Shown piece after piece: positions 53,171 to 62,572 of a stretch of 64,000 nt of DNA. This stretch comes from Clostridium sp. KNHs214. GTDB lineage: Bacteria > Bacillota > Clostridia > Clostridiales > Clostridiaceae. The number at the start of each line of letters is the position of its first letter. The first letter of the stretch is position 1. The position numbers were made by a program, and so were the translations under genes. The notes below the pieces were generated by a model. The model had not been told where the DNA came from. It made no database searches and saw only the letters and a program-made list of their open reading frames with translations. The stretch spans positions 496,001 to 560,000 of the forward strand of contig NZ_JQMW01000009.1 of the NCBI RefSeq assembly GCF_000744935.1. Direction: 5' to 3'.

Positions 53171-53755
53171 ATGAAAAAAATTATGTACTTTATATTATGT
53201 TCTTTACTTGCTATAAGTTTTGTTGGCTGTGGTAAAACTAGCGAAAATTCAAATGAAAAGGATCAAAAAGAAAAATCAGCAGTATCTACAGAAAAGAAGG
53301 ATGAAAATAAAGATGTAGAACAAAAACAGGAGGATGCGAAAAAGGAAACTGCTAAGAAAGTTTCTCTATATTTTGTAGATGATCAAGCTATGTATCTAAA
53401 TAAAGAAGAAGTGGAATTAGGGGAAGTTACACCAGAAATTTTAATTAAAAAGTTACAAGAAGGGCCAAAGGAAAAAAATCATTATCCAGCAGTGCCAAAG
53501 GATGCTGAGATAAAGATAAATGTAAAAGAAAATGTTGCTTATGTGGATTTAGAAAAGAACATAGCTACAAAGATAAATGGTGGCTCTACAGGGGAGAATA
53601 TGTTTGTATACTCTATAGCTAATACATTAATTTTGAATAAGGATTTAGGTATAAATGAGGTTAAATTTTTATTAGATGGAAAGGATACAGAAACTATTAA
53701 TGGACATATGGACACTAGCGGTAAATTCAAAGCCAATGAAAAAATAGTTAAATAG
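53171..53755 (+). CDS. GerMN-domain lipoprotein
   Basis: A 194-residue lipoprotein. The signal peptide ends in the lipobox FVGC, so Cys20 would be lipidated. A Lys/Glu-rich linker (about residues 24-65) precedes a GerMN domain (VSLYFVDDQAMYLNKEEVEL, INVKENVAYVDLEKNI, FVYSIANTLI). GerM proteins act in spore formation and germination in Bacillus, and single-domain versions are common in clostridial envelopes. AGGAGG precedes the ATG. A long upstream region (52727-53170) includes a possible leader RNA. Confidence 0.85.
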   Translation: MKKIMYFILCSLLAISFVGCGKTSENSNEKDQKEKSAVSTEKKDENKDVEQKQEDAKKETAKKVSLYFVDDQAMYLNKEEVELGEVTPEILIKKLQEGPKEKNHYPAVPKDAEIKINVKENVAYVDLEKNIATKINGGSTGENMFVYSIANTLILNKDLGINEVKFLLDGKDTETINGHMDTSGKFKANEKIVK

Positions 53756-53764
53756 CAATAAAGC

Positions 53765-53809
53765 AAGCAACCTTTCTGGTGAGATTATTTTTACTAGAGA
53801 GGTTGCTTT
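53765..53809. terminator. Terminator between the GerM-type and SufS-like genes
   Basis: AAGCAACCTTTCT pairs with AGAGAGGTTGCTT around an AT-rich loop; it is followed by TATTTAC. The convergent gene ends 9 bases later, so it probably works in both directions. Confidence 0.7.
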
Positions 53810-53817
53810 ATTTACTT

Positions 53818-55152
53818 TTATTCATTAAGAGTTTTAAATTTTTCTTTATTTTTTACAATATATTTAAGGGCATTTATAAAAATATCTATTTCTTGTGGGG
53901 TGTTGTATAAGCCAAAGCTTATCCTTACTAGGCCTTTCTTTGGATTATCAGGATTACGCATCATGTGTTCTATTTCATCTTCAGAAACATTTAAAAGTCT
54001 TTCCACATATGGATGTGCACAAAAACATCCACTTCTAACTCCAATACCCCAATGATCTGAAAGAGCTTTAGCCACATTTGCATGATATAGTCCTTTTATA
54101 TTAAAAGGAATTATAGAAACTGTATTTTGATAATCATCCTTTTTACAATATATTTCCACATCTTCTATGGCACAAAGTTTAGAAAGAGCATATTTTTTTA
54201 AAGCATCTTCAAGTTTGTAAATTACATCCATGCCAACAGAATTTAAAACGCTTATTGAAGCGCATAATGCAAGAGCACCCATTAAGTTTGGAGTACCTGC
54301 TTCTTGATTATCTGGAGAGTCTGCCCAGGCTATTTCTTCTGGTGTAACTATTTTTATAGTCCCACCACCTACTTGCTCAGAAATATTGTTATTAAAGAAA
54401 TCTTTAGGTCCAATTAATGCTCCACAGCCAAAGGGAGCATACATCTTATGAGCGGAAAAAGCTAAGAAATCAATGTGACTAGAAGAATCATGAGGCTTCA
54501 TAGTAAATGGTACGTGTGGTATAAGTTGAGCCCCGTCTACTAAGATTTTTGCACCATTTTCGTGAGCTAAGGAAGCTATTTGATGCACTGGGTTTATATA
54601 ACCGGTTACATTTGATGCCCCAGAAACTGCAACTAATTTAATTTTTCCTTTATATTTTTTTAGTTTAGCTTCCAAGTCATCTATAGAAAGTTTACCATCT
54701 TGGTCTACGTTTATATAAATCACATTAAATTTATTTCTCCAAGGTAGATCATTGGAGTGGTGTTCCATAAAGGTGCTTAGGATAATATCCTTATCCCCAT
54801 TGCTTTTATCCCCTTTTAATAAATAGGAAAGTTTGTTAATCCCCTCAGTAGTATTTTTTACAAATAAAACTTCATCCTTATTTAAATCAGCTTTAACGAA
54901 ATTTGCAACCACAGTTCTACATAAATTATACATATCAGTGGAGAGCTTCGATTTATATCCAGTGCCTCTGTGGATAGAGGAATACCAAGGGGCAAATTTA
55001 TTCAATCTATCCATAACAGCTAAAAAAGCAGGTGTGGTAGCGGCATTATCAAAATTTATATAGTAGGTTGAGGTACCATTAGATATAGGAACTTTGCAGT
55101 GAGTCCCAACTACTAAATCTTTTAAATTTTTATTTTTAAAATTATTATACAT
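53818..55152 (-). CDS. Class V aminotransferase, cysteine desulfurase-like (SufS/CsdA type)
   Basis: A 444-residue PLP enzyme. The cofactor Lys is in LAFSAHKMYAPFG, PLP contacts are in EHHSNDLPWR and VDGAQLIPH, and the catalytic-loop Cys is in VRSGCFCAHPY, all as in SufS-type desulfurases. The N terminus (YINFDNAATTPA) is standard. The extra residues before it make the protein longer than classic SufS (about 410). No suf genes adjoin, so it may supply sulfur for another process or act as a selenocysteine lyase-like enzyme. GAGGTGG precedes the ATG. Confidence 0.87.
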   Translation of the reverse strand: MYNNFKNKNLKDLVVGTHCKVPISNGTSTYYINFDNAATTPAFLAVMDRLNKFAPWYSSIHRGTGYKSKLSTDMYNLCRTVVANFVKADLNKDEVLFVKNTTEGINKLSYLLKGDKSNGDKDIILSTFMEHHSNDLPWRNKFNVIYINVDQDGKLSIDDLEAKLKKYKGKIKLVAVSGASNVTGYINPVHQIASLAHENGAKILVDGAQLIPHVPFTMKPHDSSSHIDFLAFSAHKMYAPFGCGALIGPKDFFNNNISEQVGGGTIKIVTPEEIAWADSPDNQEAGTPNLMGALALCASISVLNSVGMDVIYKLEDALKKYALSKLCAIEDVEIYCKKDDYQNTVSIIPFNIKGLYHANVAKALSDHWGIGVRSGCFCAHPYVERLLNVSEDEIEHMMRNPDNPKKGLVRISFGLYNTPQEIDIFINALKYIVKNKEKFKTLNE

Positions 55153-55297
55153 TCATATTCCACCTCAATTGTGGGCAGTGTTTTAGTTCCCATTATTATT
55201 ATATTAATTTTTTAATTTTTAGTGATACAAAGTATTTAGAATAATTTATTGTAATTAGGATAAAATAGGATTAACGCTTAGGAAAGGGGGAAAGATC

Positions 55298-55402
55298 ATG
55301 GCTAAAAAAGGTATGAAGAGACCTTCAATGGAAGAAACTGCAAGACCTCAAAATAAAGGTAAGAAAAACAAAAAAGAAATAAATACTCCAGAAGAGAAAT
55401 AA
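55298..55402 (+). CDS. Small basic protein, 34 aa
   Basis: The short ORF encodes MAKKGMKRPSMEETARP followed by QNKGKKNKKEINTPEEK. It is preceded by the strong AGGAAAGGGGG, which supports translation. It is very hydrophilic and Lys-rich with no Cys or aromatic residues, like small acid-soluble or RNA-associated proteins. I do not recognise the family. A similar small gene lies 70 bases downstream. Confidence 0.6.
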   Translation: MAKKGMKRPSMEETARPQNKGKKNKKEINTPEEK

Positions 55403-55472
55403 CAAATACAGTTTTCATCTGGGTGTGAATGGTTAATAAGAAGAGTATATATTAAAAAGGAGTGCATATAAG

Positions 55473-55595
55473 ATGCATAGCCAAGGAAAAAAGGCTAAAA
55501 GAAAATCTAATCATCAAGCAGCAAAACCAGAAGTTATAGAGGATAAAGAATTTCAAAAAAATCCCAAGAAGGGTGCTATAGAAGGAAAAAGTTAA
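55473..55595 (+). CDS. Small basic protein, 40 aa
   Basis: The product starts MHSQGKKAKRKSNHQA and ends FQKNPKKGAIEGKS. AAGGAG lies 10 bases before the ATG. Composition resembles the 34-residue neighbour upstream, so the two may be a pair of spore or nucleic-acid-binding peptides. The family is not recognised. Confidence 0.55.
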   Translation: MHSQGKKAKRKSNHQAAKPEVIEDKEFQKNPKKGAIEGKS

Positions 55596-55632
55596 TATAT
55601 AATAAGCAATGCTTAAAATAAATCCTCAGCAT

Positions 55633-55687
55633 CCAATCCCTAATCCACACTAATGTTTAGAAATTTATTTTAGGGATTAGGGATTGG
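55633..55687. repeat. Perfect 14-bp inverted repeat downstream of the small basic genes
   Basis: CCAATCCCTAATCC (55633-55646) pairs perfectly with GGATTAGGGATTGG (55674-55687) around a 27-base AT-rich loop. No T-run follows, but its place between convergent genes suggests a terminator. Confidence 0.6.
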
Positions 55688-55697
55688 TGACTAGGGA

Positions 55698-56513
55698 TCA
55701 ACTAAAGTACGTTTCTTTAAGCAAAATAGCATCCCTTTCTAAAATAGGGCTTTCACAAATGAGGCATCCTTTTACATGAAAGTCTTTTAAAGCTTGTAGA
55801 CAAGCTTTGTAATTAAAATCACTTTCCATTAGAGGAAGATGATTTTTTTCTCCCTTGAGACCATAATTTATTCCAGATAAATGCATATGTAAATCTTCTA
55901 AAGCATCTTTTCCTAAATGATTTTCTATATAATTAAGAATGTTTGCAAAATCATCATAATCTTTTAAAGAACCATTATACCTAGCGTGTAGATGAGAAAA
56001 GTCTATGCAAAGTTTACAATGAGGTAAGTCTTTGCATAGGTAAACCAATTCTTCTAGAGAACCAAACTGTGTACCCTTACCAGTGGTTTCAAGTCTGTAA
56101 TCTACCCCAAAATAAGGAAGTTTACTTAGATTTTCCTTAATTTTATTAAAGGTTTCTTCTTTGCTCTTTTTTAAATAAAATCCCGGATGAAATATAAGGC
56201 TTCTTCCTCCTACCTTTTGTAACGCCTCTGCACCTTTAATAATTCTCTCTAAAGATTTTTCTTGTTTTTCTTCTTCTTCTGCATTTAAATTTATAAAATA
56301 AGAACCATGAGCAGATAGGTAAAATTTATTTTCTTTTTTTGCTTTTAATATACCATCCTTATTTTTCTCTGTTACATTTACAGATCTTACGAATGGAAGT
56401 TCCATGGCATCCAATCCGTAACTTTTAAGATATTCTATGCCGGTTTTATATGTGAATTTCTTATCATCTTCTCCTAAAGGGAGACCTGAAATACCAAATA
56501 ATAATTTATCCAT
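55698..56513 (-). CDS. Endonuclease IV-like TIM-barrel AP endonuclease
   Basis: A 271-residue TIM-barrel protein related to endonuclease IV (Nfo) of base excision repair. Zinc-ligand type segments are visible: LSAHGSYFINL, SLIFHPGF, DYRLETTGKGTQFGS, CIDFSHLHAR, DLHMHLSG and CLICESP. Compared with classical Nfo the spacing and some ligand motifs are modified, so it may be a diverged paralogue. ATG 56513 is favoured by an AAAGGA element. Confidence 0.8.
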   Translation of the reverse strand: MDKLLFGISGLPLGEDDKKFTYKTGIEYLKSYGLDAMELPFVRSVNVTEKNKDGILKAKKENKFYLSAHGSYFINLNAEEEEKQEKSLERIIKGAEALQKVGGRSLIFHPGFYLKKSKEETFNKIKENLSKLPYFGVDYRLETTGKGTQFGSLEELVYLCKDLPHCKLCIDFSHLHARYNGSLKDYDDFANILNYIENHLGKDALEDLHMHLSGINYGLKGEKNHLPLMESDFNYKACLQALKDFHVKGCLICESPILERDAILLKETYFS

Positions 56514-56531
56514 TCTAGACAATCCTTTCAT

Positions 56532-56901
56532 TAGTAAATATATTTAACTATTATCTACAATAATTAGTATAGATATTATAACATAAATTAACTTAACTTT
56601 TGCACATAAGTTTCAAGCGCTACATTAGATGAATAAAGGAAATACAAATATATTTTTAAATTTTAAATCCAGAACTTAAAATTTAAAATGAAGGTTGAAA
56701 TTCTTAGAGAATTTCTTTAATTTATATTTTATAACTTCGAAAATTGAATAAATAATAATTTGGTAGCATTTTAACTTTGTGACATACTACTTAAAATTTG
56801 TGATAAAATAAAGTGAAACGTATAATTGTAATTTTATATTAAAGATATTATTATAATACATAAGTGAAATTACATTAAAATTACATGAAAAGAGGTATAT
56901 A
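56532..56901 (+). other. AT-rich intergenic region before recJ, nothing supported
   Basis: This divergent gap holds only AT-rich sequence with short chance palindromes (for example ATTCTTAGAGAAT near 56701). I see no gene, RNA or repeat in it. Promoters for recJ and the nfo-like gene must lie here but are not clear. Confidence 0.4.
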
Positions 56902-58665
56902 ATGAAGTCGAAATGGCTACTTAGAACTACTAAAATAGATATTGAAAATTTATCAAAGAAAACAAATTTAAGCCCTACAGTGGTGAAGATTTTAATAGAT
57001 AGAGGAATTACAAATCCTAAAGATATAAAGAGATTTATAGAATCTTCTATTAATGATTTGCACAATCCTCTTTTGATGCAAGACATGGAAATGGGAATAG
57101 AAATAATAAAGGATTCTATACAAAAGGATAAAAAAATATGTATATATGGAGATTATGATGCTGATGGAGTAACCAGTACGGTAATATTATATAAGGCATT
57201 AAAGCTTTGTGGTGCAGATGTTAAATACCATGTACCAGATAGAGAATCAGAAGGGTATGGCATGAATTCTGAAAGAATAAAAAAACTTTATAAGGAAGGT
57301 ATAGAAGTTATATTGACCTGTGACAACGGGATATCCTGTACTGAAGAAGTTAAGTTAGCTAAGGAATTAGGTATGACTGTGGTTATAACAGATCATCATG
57401 AACTACCCTTCCTAGAGGAAAATGGTCAAAGAAAATATGTTTTGCCAGAAGCCGATGCGATTATTAATCCTAAGAGAAAGGATTGTAAGTATCCTTTTAA
57501 ACTTTTATGTGGTGCAGGTATTGCATTTAAATTTGTACAAACCTTGTTTAGTAAATTTAAGGTGGATTATGATGTTAATGAATATATAGAATTAGCGGGC
57601 ATTGGAACAGTATGTGATATAGTTGATTTAGTGGATGAAAATAGAATAATAGCAAAAAGAGCTATAGAACAATTAAATAAAACTTCTAATTTGGGGTTAA
57701 AATGTTTAATAGAACAAATGGGTTGTAAGAGTATAAGTTCTTACACAATTGGTTTTCAAATAGGACCCTGCATAAATGCTACGGGTAGATTGGAAAATGC
57801 GTCTTTATCTGTAGAGCTATTACTATGCAATGAAGAAAGAAGAGCTAGGGAACTTGCTGATGTTTTATATGGATTAAATAAAAAAAGACAGGATATAACT
57901 AATGAAAATGTGGAAGAGATTATTGAGAGTATAGAAGAATCATCTATGAAAAATCAAAAGGTACTTGTAATTTATAAAGAAAATGTACATGAAAGTATAG
58001 CTGGTATTGTGGCAGGAAAAATAAAAGAAAAGTATAATGTTCCAACTATTGTATTAACCAAGGGAAAGGATATGCCAAAAGGCTCAGGTAGATCCATAGA
58101 AGAATATAATTTATTTGAAGAACTTATAAAATGTAAAGAATATATATACAAATTTGGTGGACACCCTATGGCTGCAGGACTTTCAATAAAAGAAGAAAAT
58201 ATACCTAAGCTTAGGGAAGCGTTGCTCAAAAATTGTAGACTTACAGATGAAGATATAATACCAAAAATAAGGATAGACAGAAGGTTATCTTTGAGAGAAA
58301 TTAATTTTGATATTATAAATGAGATAAAAATGTTAGAACCTTTTGGAAAGGGAAATTCAGCTCCTGTTTTAGCAGAAAAAAATATAACTGTAAAGGCAAT
58401 ATCTATTTTAGGTAAAGACAAAAATACATTAAAATTGAGATGTATTTTTAGTAGAGAGGGAAATTTTATAGATGCCCTAGGATTTGGAATGGTGGAGGAA
58501 TTTATAGAATTATTAAAAGAAGAATATGGAGAAGATTATTTAGGGATAATAGATGAACCTAAAGGACTTAAAGTAGATCTTATATTCTCACCTTTTAAAA
58601 ATAATTATAAGGATAAAGATTATCTTCAACTAAAAATTAATGATATTAGATTATCAAATAAATAA
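56902..58665 (+). CDS. recJ: Single-stranded-DNA-specific exonuclease RecJ
   Basis: A 587-residue 5'-3' ssDNA exonuclease of recombination and mismatch repair. The DHH domain shows YGDYDADGVTSTVIL, VILTCDNGISC and ITDHHELP (the DHH motif). The DHHA1 domain has KFGGHPMAAGLSI. The C-terminal OB-like part follows (MLEPFGKGNSAPVLAEKNI). GAGG precedes the ATG. A clear terminator lies directly after the stop, so the gene is probably monocistronic. Confidence 0.95.
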   Translation: MKSKWLLRTTKIDIENLSKKTNLSPTVVKILIDRGITNPKDIKRFIESSINDLHNPLLMQDMEMGIEIIKDSIQKDKKICIYGDYDADGVTSTVILYKALKLCGADVKYHVPDRESEGYGMNSERIKKLYKEGIEVILTCDNGISCTEEVKLAKELGMTVVITDHHELPFLEENGQRKYVLPEADAIINPKRKDCKYPFKLLCGAGIAFKFVQTLFSKFKVDYDVNEYIELAGIGTVCDIVDLVDENRIIAKRAIEQLNKTSNLGLKCLIEQMGCKSISSYTIGFQIGPCINATGRLENASLSVELLLCNEERRARELADVLYGLNKKRQDITNENVEEIIESIEESSMKNQKVLVIYKENVHESIAGIVAGKIKEKYNVPTIVLTKGKDMPKGSGRSIEEYNLFEELIKCKEYIYKFGGHPMAAGLSIKEENIPKLREALLKNCRLTDEDIIPKIRIDRRLSLREINFDIINEIKMLEPFGKGNSAPVLAEKNITVKAISILGKDKNTLKLRCIFSREGNFIDALGFGMVEEFIELLKEEYGEDYLGIIDEPKGLKVDLIFSPFKNNYKDKDYLQLKINDIRLSNK

Positions 58666-58673
58666 ATGGTTAA

Positions 58674-58706
58674 GGGTATGGCAATTTTGCCATACCCATT
58701 ATTTTA
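58674..58706 (+). terminator. Rho-independent terminator after recJ
   Basis: GGGTATGGCAA (58674-58684) pairs with TTGCCATACCC (58687-58697), followed by ATTATTTT. Confidence 0.85.
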
Positions 58707-58756
58707 ATAAAGTATTAAAAACAAGTTTCATCAATAGTGGCATCGTAGAACTAATT

Positions 58757-58933
58757 TTATAAAGTTCTTTCGTATTGTTCTACCATTCGTTTAACCATTT
58801 CTCCACCAACAGAACCACATTGTCTAGAAGTTAAGTTACCATTGTAATCTGTAAAAGGAACGCCTAGTTCATTAGCTACTTCCATTTTAAATCTGTTTAA
58901 TCCATTTCTAGCTTCTGGTACTAAGTTTCTCAT
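58757..58933 (-). CDS. Alpha/beta-type small acid-soluble spore protein
   Basis: A 58-residue DNA-binding spore protein. The family pattern is plain: RNGLNRFKMEVANELGV, the germination-protease region near NELGVPF, and SRQCGSVGGEMVKRMVEQYE. It coats spore DNA and is degraded on outgrowth. ATG 58933 follows GGAGG at the right distance; a longer frame to 58978 has no site. Expression would be from a forespore sigma-G promoter, which I cannot assign with confidence. Confidence 0.95.
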   Translation of the reverse strand: MRNLVPEARNGLNRFKMEVANELGVPFTDYNGNLTSRQCGSVGGEMVKRMVEQYERTL

Positions 58934-59014
58934 TATAACAACCTCCTTTTTTATTGGTGTACTATTATTATTGCACATTTTATATTAATTATATTGGGAG
59001 ATTGAAGGAGATAT

Positions 59015-59083
59015 ATGAAATACGTACAAGGTATAGAAAACAAGTGTTCAATTGGAAAATTTTTTGATGAAATTTTATTTTAA
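59015..59083 (+). CDS. Possible 22-aa peptide
   Basis: AAGGAG four bases before ATG opens the frame MKYVQGIENKCSIGK to a TAA at 59081. It is too short for confidence and no homologue is recognised. It lies in the gap between the SASP gene and murG. Confidence 0.2.
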   Translation: MKYVQGIENKCSIGKFFDEILF

Positions 59084-59214
59084 TGTACAGGCAATGTAGT
59101 ATATAATAAGGGTATAGTTGAGAATTGAGAGTTGAAAATTTAAATTTTAGTAATTCTAATTGTGAATGAAAGATATAATAAAACTATAGTTGAGAAATAG
59201 GAAGGATGAATAAA

Positions 59215-60279
59215 ATGAAGATAATAATGACTGGTGGCGGTTCAGCAGGGCATGTAACTCCTAACCTGGCGTTAATACCAAAGCTAAGAGAATTAGGATA
59301 TGAAATAGAATACATAGGTAGTGAACAAGGTATTGAAAGAAAAATAATAGAGGAGCAGGGGATAAAATATTATTCTATATCTACAGGAAAGTTTAGAAGA
59401 TATTTTGATTTGAAAAATATATCGGATCCATTTAAAGTTATAAAAGGAGTATTTGAAGCGGCAGCAATAATTAGGAGGGAAAAACCAGAAGCGGTGTTTT
59501 CTAAAGGTGGATTTGTTTCTGTGCCGGTGGTTATAGGGGCTAGATTAAATAAAGTTCCAGTTGTATCCCATGAATCAGATATGACACCGGGATTGGCGAA
59601 TAAAATAGCCGTACCGTATTGTAACAAGATATGTGTTACTTTTCCTGAAACCTTAAAACATATAAAAAATGGAAAGGGAATTGTAAGTGGAACTCCTATA
59701 AGAGAAGAGTTATTTGAAGGGAGTAAAATTAAGGCTTTAAAAATATGCGAATTTAATGGAAACAAGCCTATTTTATTAGTAATAGGAGGGAGCTTAGGCT
59801 CTAAGTTTATAAATGATTTGATTAGAAATAATATAGATAAACTTCTTAGTAAGTATGATATTATTCATATTTGTGGTAAAAATAACTTAGATACTTATTT
59901 AGAAAACAGAGAAGGATACAGACAGTATGAATATGTAGGAGAGGAATTAAAGCATTTTATGACTGCAGCAGATTTGGTAGTATCTAGAGCGGGAGCTAAT
60001 GTTATTTATGAATTATTAGCATTAAGTAAACCTAATCTATTAATACCATTGTCAGCTAAAGCAAGTAGAGGAGACCAAATATTAAATGCTGGCTCTTTTA
60101 AAAGGAGTGGCTTTAGTAAAGTTCTTCTAGAGGAAGAGACTAATAATGAAGTATTTATGCAAAATTTAGAGGAATTATATAATCAAAAACATTTATACAT
60201 TAAAAAAATGAGAGAAAGTGGATTCCAAAATGGAACTGATATTATTATCGATACCATTAAAAAAGCAATTGAAAATTAA
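59215..60279 (+). CDS. murG: UDP-GlcNAc:lipid I N-acetylglucosaminyltransferase MurG
   Basis: A 354-residue GT28 enzyme that adds GlcNAc to lipid I at the inner face of the membrane. The glycine-rich acceptor loop is [13 protein letters not shown], the second is [12 protein letters not shown], and the C-terminal donor domain holds [26 protein letters not shown] 59215 was chosen because AGGAAGG lies at the right distance; the ATG at 59206 is too close to it. It stands apart from a mur/dcw cluster in this window. Confidence 0.95.
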   Translation: MKIIMTGGGSAGHVTPNLALIPKLRELGYEIEYIGSEQGIERKIIEEQGIKYYSISTGKFRRYFDLKNISDPFKVIKGVFEAAAIIRREKPEAVFSKGGFVSVPVVIGARLNKVPVVSHESDMTPGLANKIAVPYCNKICVTFPETLKHIKNGKGIVSGTPIREELFEGSKIKALKICEFNGNKPILLVIGGSLGSKFINDLIRNNIDKLLSKYDIIHICGKNNLDTYLENREGYRQYEYVGEELKHFMTAADLVVSRAGANVIYELLALSKPNLLIPLSAKASRGDQILNAGSFKRSGFSKVLLEEETNNEVFMQNLEELYNQKHLYIKKMRESGFQNGTDIIIDTIKKAIEN

Positions 60280-60358
60280 AAACGATGTAGGGTGAAATTT
60301 ATGTGCAAAAGTTTAGTTAATAACTATTAATTATTAACTAAAAAAAGGAGGGGTTAAA

Positions 60359-61882
60359 ATGGATATGGAGTTTTATGGTGCAGCTGGATGTGTAACTGGG
60401 TCTTGTCATATTCTTAAATATAATGGCAAGAAAATACTTTTGGACTGTGGCTTATATCAAGGCAAGGATGAAAAAGAAAGGGGAAATGATTTTTTCCCTT
60501 TTAATCCAAAGGAAATAGACTATGTAATACTATCTCATGCTCATATTGACCACAGTGGCAGAATACCTCTTTTATATAAAATGGGTTTTAAAGGAGAGAT
60601 TATTTGTACAGAGGCTACTATGGAGCTATGTAGTGCAATGCTTAGAGATAGTGGATTCATACAAGAGATGGAAGTAGAGTGGAAAAATAGAAAGAGAATG
60701 AGACAAGGGTTGGATTCAATAGAACCACTTTATACAGCTAAAATAGCAGAATTAAGTATGTATTTGTTTAGAGGATATAAATATGATAGATTTATAGAAT
60801 TATTTCCAGGTTTTAAGATTAGATTTAAAGACTCAGGACATCTTTTAGGTTCAGCTACAGTAGAAATATTTATGCTGGAAAAAGATGAAGAAGTTAAAGT
60901 TGTTTATAGTGGTGATTTGGGTAATGTAAATGTACCTATATTGAAGGATCCTACCACTATAGACTATGCGGATTATGTTATATTGGAAACTACATATGGT
61001 AACAAATATCATGGAAATATTACGAATCAACTAGAAAAACTGGCTGCAATAATTAAGTCAACTATATCTAGAGGGGGAAATGTAATAATACCATCTTTTG
61101 CGGTAGGAAGAACCCAAGAAGTACTATATTGTTTGAATAAATATGTGGAAAGTAATTTTTTTAAAAATGTGAAATTTTTCGTAGATAGTCCATTGGCCAA
61201 TGAGACCACTAAGATATTTGAAAGGCATACAGAAGAATATGATGATGAAGCTAAAAAATTAATAAGAAAAGGCGATGACCCTTTAAATTTTAGAGGACTT
61301 ACCTTTGTAAATTCAGTAGAAGAATCTGTACAAGTAAATAAAATACCAAAAGGCGCAGTGGTCATATCAGCTAGTGGCATGTGTGAAGCAGGTAGAATAA
61401 GACATCATTTGAAACATAATTTATGGAGAAAAGAGTGCTCCATAGTGTTTGTAGGATATCAAGCTGAGGGAACATTAGGTCATAAAATATTAAATGGTGA
61501 AAAAAAGGTTAAAATTTTTGGAGAAGAAATAGCGGTTAATGCTGAAATTCATAGATTAGATGGCCTTTCTGGCCATGCCGACAGGCAAGGGCTTTTGAAT
61601 TGGATAGATGGATTTAAAAATAAGCCTAAAGGTATACTTTTGGTTCATGGAGAAAGAGAAGTGCAAGAAAGTTTTAAAATTGCTTTAGAAAGTAAAGGAT
61701 ATAATGCAAAAATAATGCAACTAGGAGATGCTTTTAACGGAAATATTTTTCCAAAAGAAGATAAAACAACAATTAAAGATAAAATAATTAGAAGGTTAGA
61801 TTCCTATGAAAAGATTGACAAGAATAATATAGATGGGCTAATTAGAGAAATTAGAGGAATAATGGAGATGAATGAAAAATAG
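60359..61882 (+). CDS. Beta-CASP metallo-beta-lactamase family RNase-like hydrolase
   Basis: A 507-residue protein with MBL motifs SHAHIDHSG (zinc site), an intermediate beta-CASP region with FVDSPLANET, and C-terminal SASGMCEAGRI and LSGHADRQGL. This is the architecture of CPSF-like RNA nucleases, and Gram-positive homologues resemble the YtoA/exonuclease-like group rather than RNase J. It probably cuts or trims RNA. GGAGGGG precedes the ATG. It is followed by a gap of about 180 bases with a promoter for flavodoxin. Confidence 0.88.
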   Translation: MDMEFYGAAGCVTGSCHILKYNGKKILLDCGLYQGKDEKERGNDFFPFNPKEIDYVILSHAHIDHSGRIPLLYKMGFKGEIICTEATMELCSAMLRDSGFIQEMEVEWKNRKRMRQGLDSIEPLYTAKIAELSMYLFRGYKYDRFIELFPGFKIRFKDSGHLLGSATVEIFMLEKDEEVKVVYSGDLGNVNVPILKDPTTIDYADYVILETTYGNKYHGNITNQLEKLAAIIKSTISRGGNVIIPSFAVGRTQEVLYCLNKYVESNFFKNVKFFVDSPLANETTKIFERHTEEYDDEAKKLIRKGDDPLNFRGLTFVNSVEESVQVNKIPKGAVVISASGMCEAGRIRHHLKHNLWRKECSIVFVGYQAEGTLGHKILNGEKKVKIFGEEIAVNAEIHRLDGLSGHADRQGLLNWIDGFKNKPKGILLVHGEREVQESFKIALESKGYNAKIMQLGDAFNGNIFPKEDKTTIKDKIIRRLDSYEKIDKNNIDGLIREIRGIMEMNEK

Positions 61883-61972
61883 CATATTTATAAAAAATCA
61901 ATATTTTAATGAATAAAAAAAATCAAAATTAAAGATAAAATAGCTATTTAAATATTATATATGAAACAATTC

Positions 61973-62000
61973 TTGAATTATTTTTTATATGGTATATAAT
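61973..62000 (+). promoter_or_regulatory. Promoter before the flavodoxin gene
   Basis: TTGAAT (61973-61978) and TATAAT (61995-62000) are spaced by 16 bases. Confidence 0.55.
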
Positions 62001-62066
62001 AATATGTGGGTATTGAATATAAAAAAGGATATTTTTTCTAAAATGAAATAATGAGAGGTGAGATTT

Positions 62067-62495
62067 GTGAAAAAAATGTCAATTATTTACTGGAGTAATG
62101 GTGGTAATGTTGAAGTTTTAGCAAGTAAGATAAAAGAGGGCGCTGAAAGCTCAAATGCAAATGTAAATATAAAATTAGTTTCACAAGCAAAAGTTGAAGA
62201 TGTAACTGAAAGTCATGTGGTTGCTTTTGGAAGTCCTTCTATGGATAATAATAAAATTGAACAACTAGAAATGGAACCTTTCATAAATGAATTCAAGATG
62301 ATTCCTATAAACGGTAAAAACATTGTATTATTTGGCTCTTATGGCTGGGATAATGGGAAGTTTATGGAAGAATGGAAGGAAAAAATGATAGACTACGGAT
62401 TTAATGTAATCGATACTTTAGTAGTTAGAGAAGCACCTAACGAGCATCAACTTGAAAAAGCCTATGAGTTAGGAAGAAAATTAGCCAATCTATAG
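62067..62495 (+). CDS. Flavodoxin
   Basis: A 142-residue short-chain flavodoxin, a soluble FMN electron carrier. The FMN phosphate loop is WSNGGNVEVLA, in place of the more usual SGTGNTE, and the later loop is FGSYGWDNGKFMEEW. The GTG at 62067 is taken as start because GAGGTG lies six bases upstream. The gene is 77 bases before PFOR, whose electrons it may accept. Confidence 0.92.
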   Translation: MKKMSIIYWSNGGNVEVLASKIKEGAESSNANVNIKLVSQAKVEDVTESHVVAFGSPSMDNNKIEQLEMEPFINEFKMIPINGKNIVLFGSYGWDNGKFMEEWKEKMIDYGFNVIDTLVVREAPNEHQLEKAYELGRKLANL

Positions 62496-62572
62496 GTTGT
62501 GTAATTTAGCAGCCTTTACATAAAATAAAAGTGTCATTTAAAATTGCATATTTAAAGAAAGGAATGATTTAA

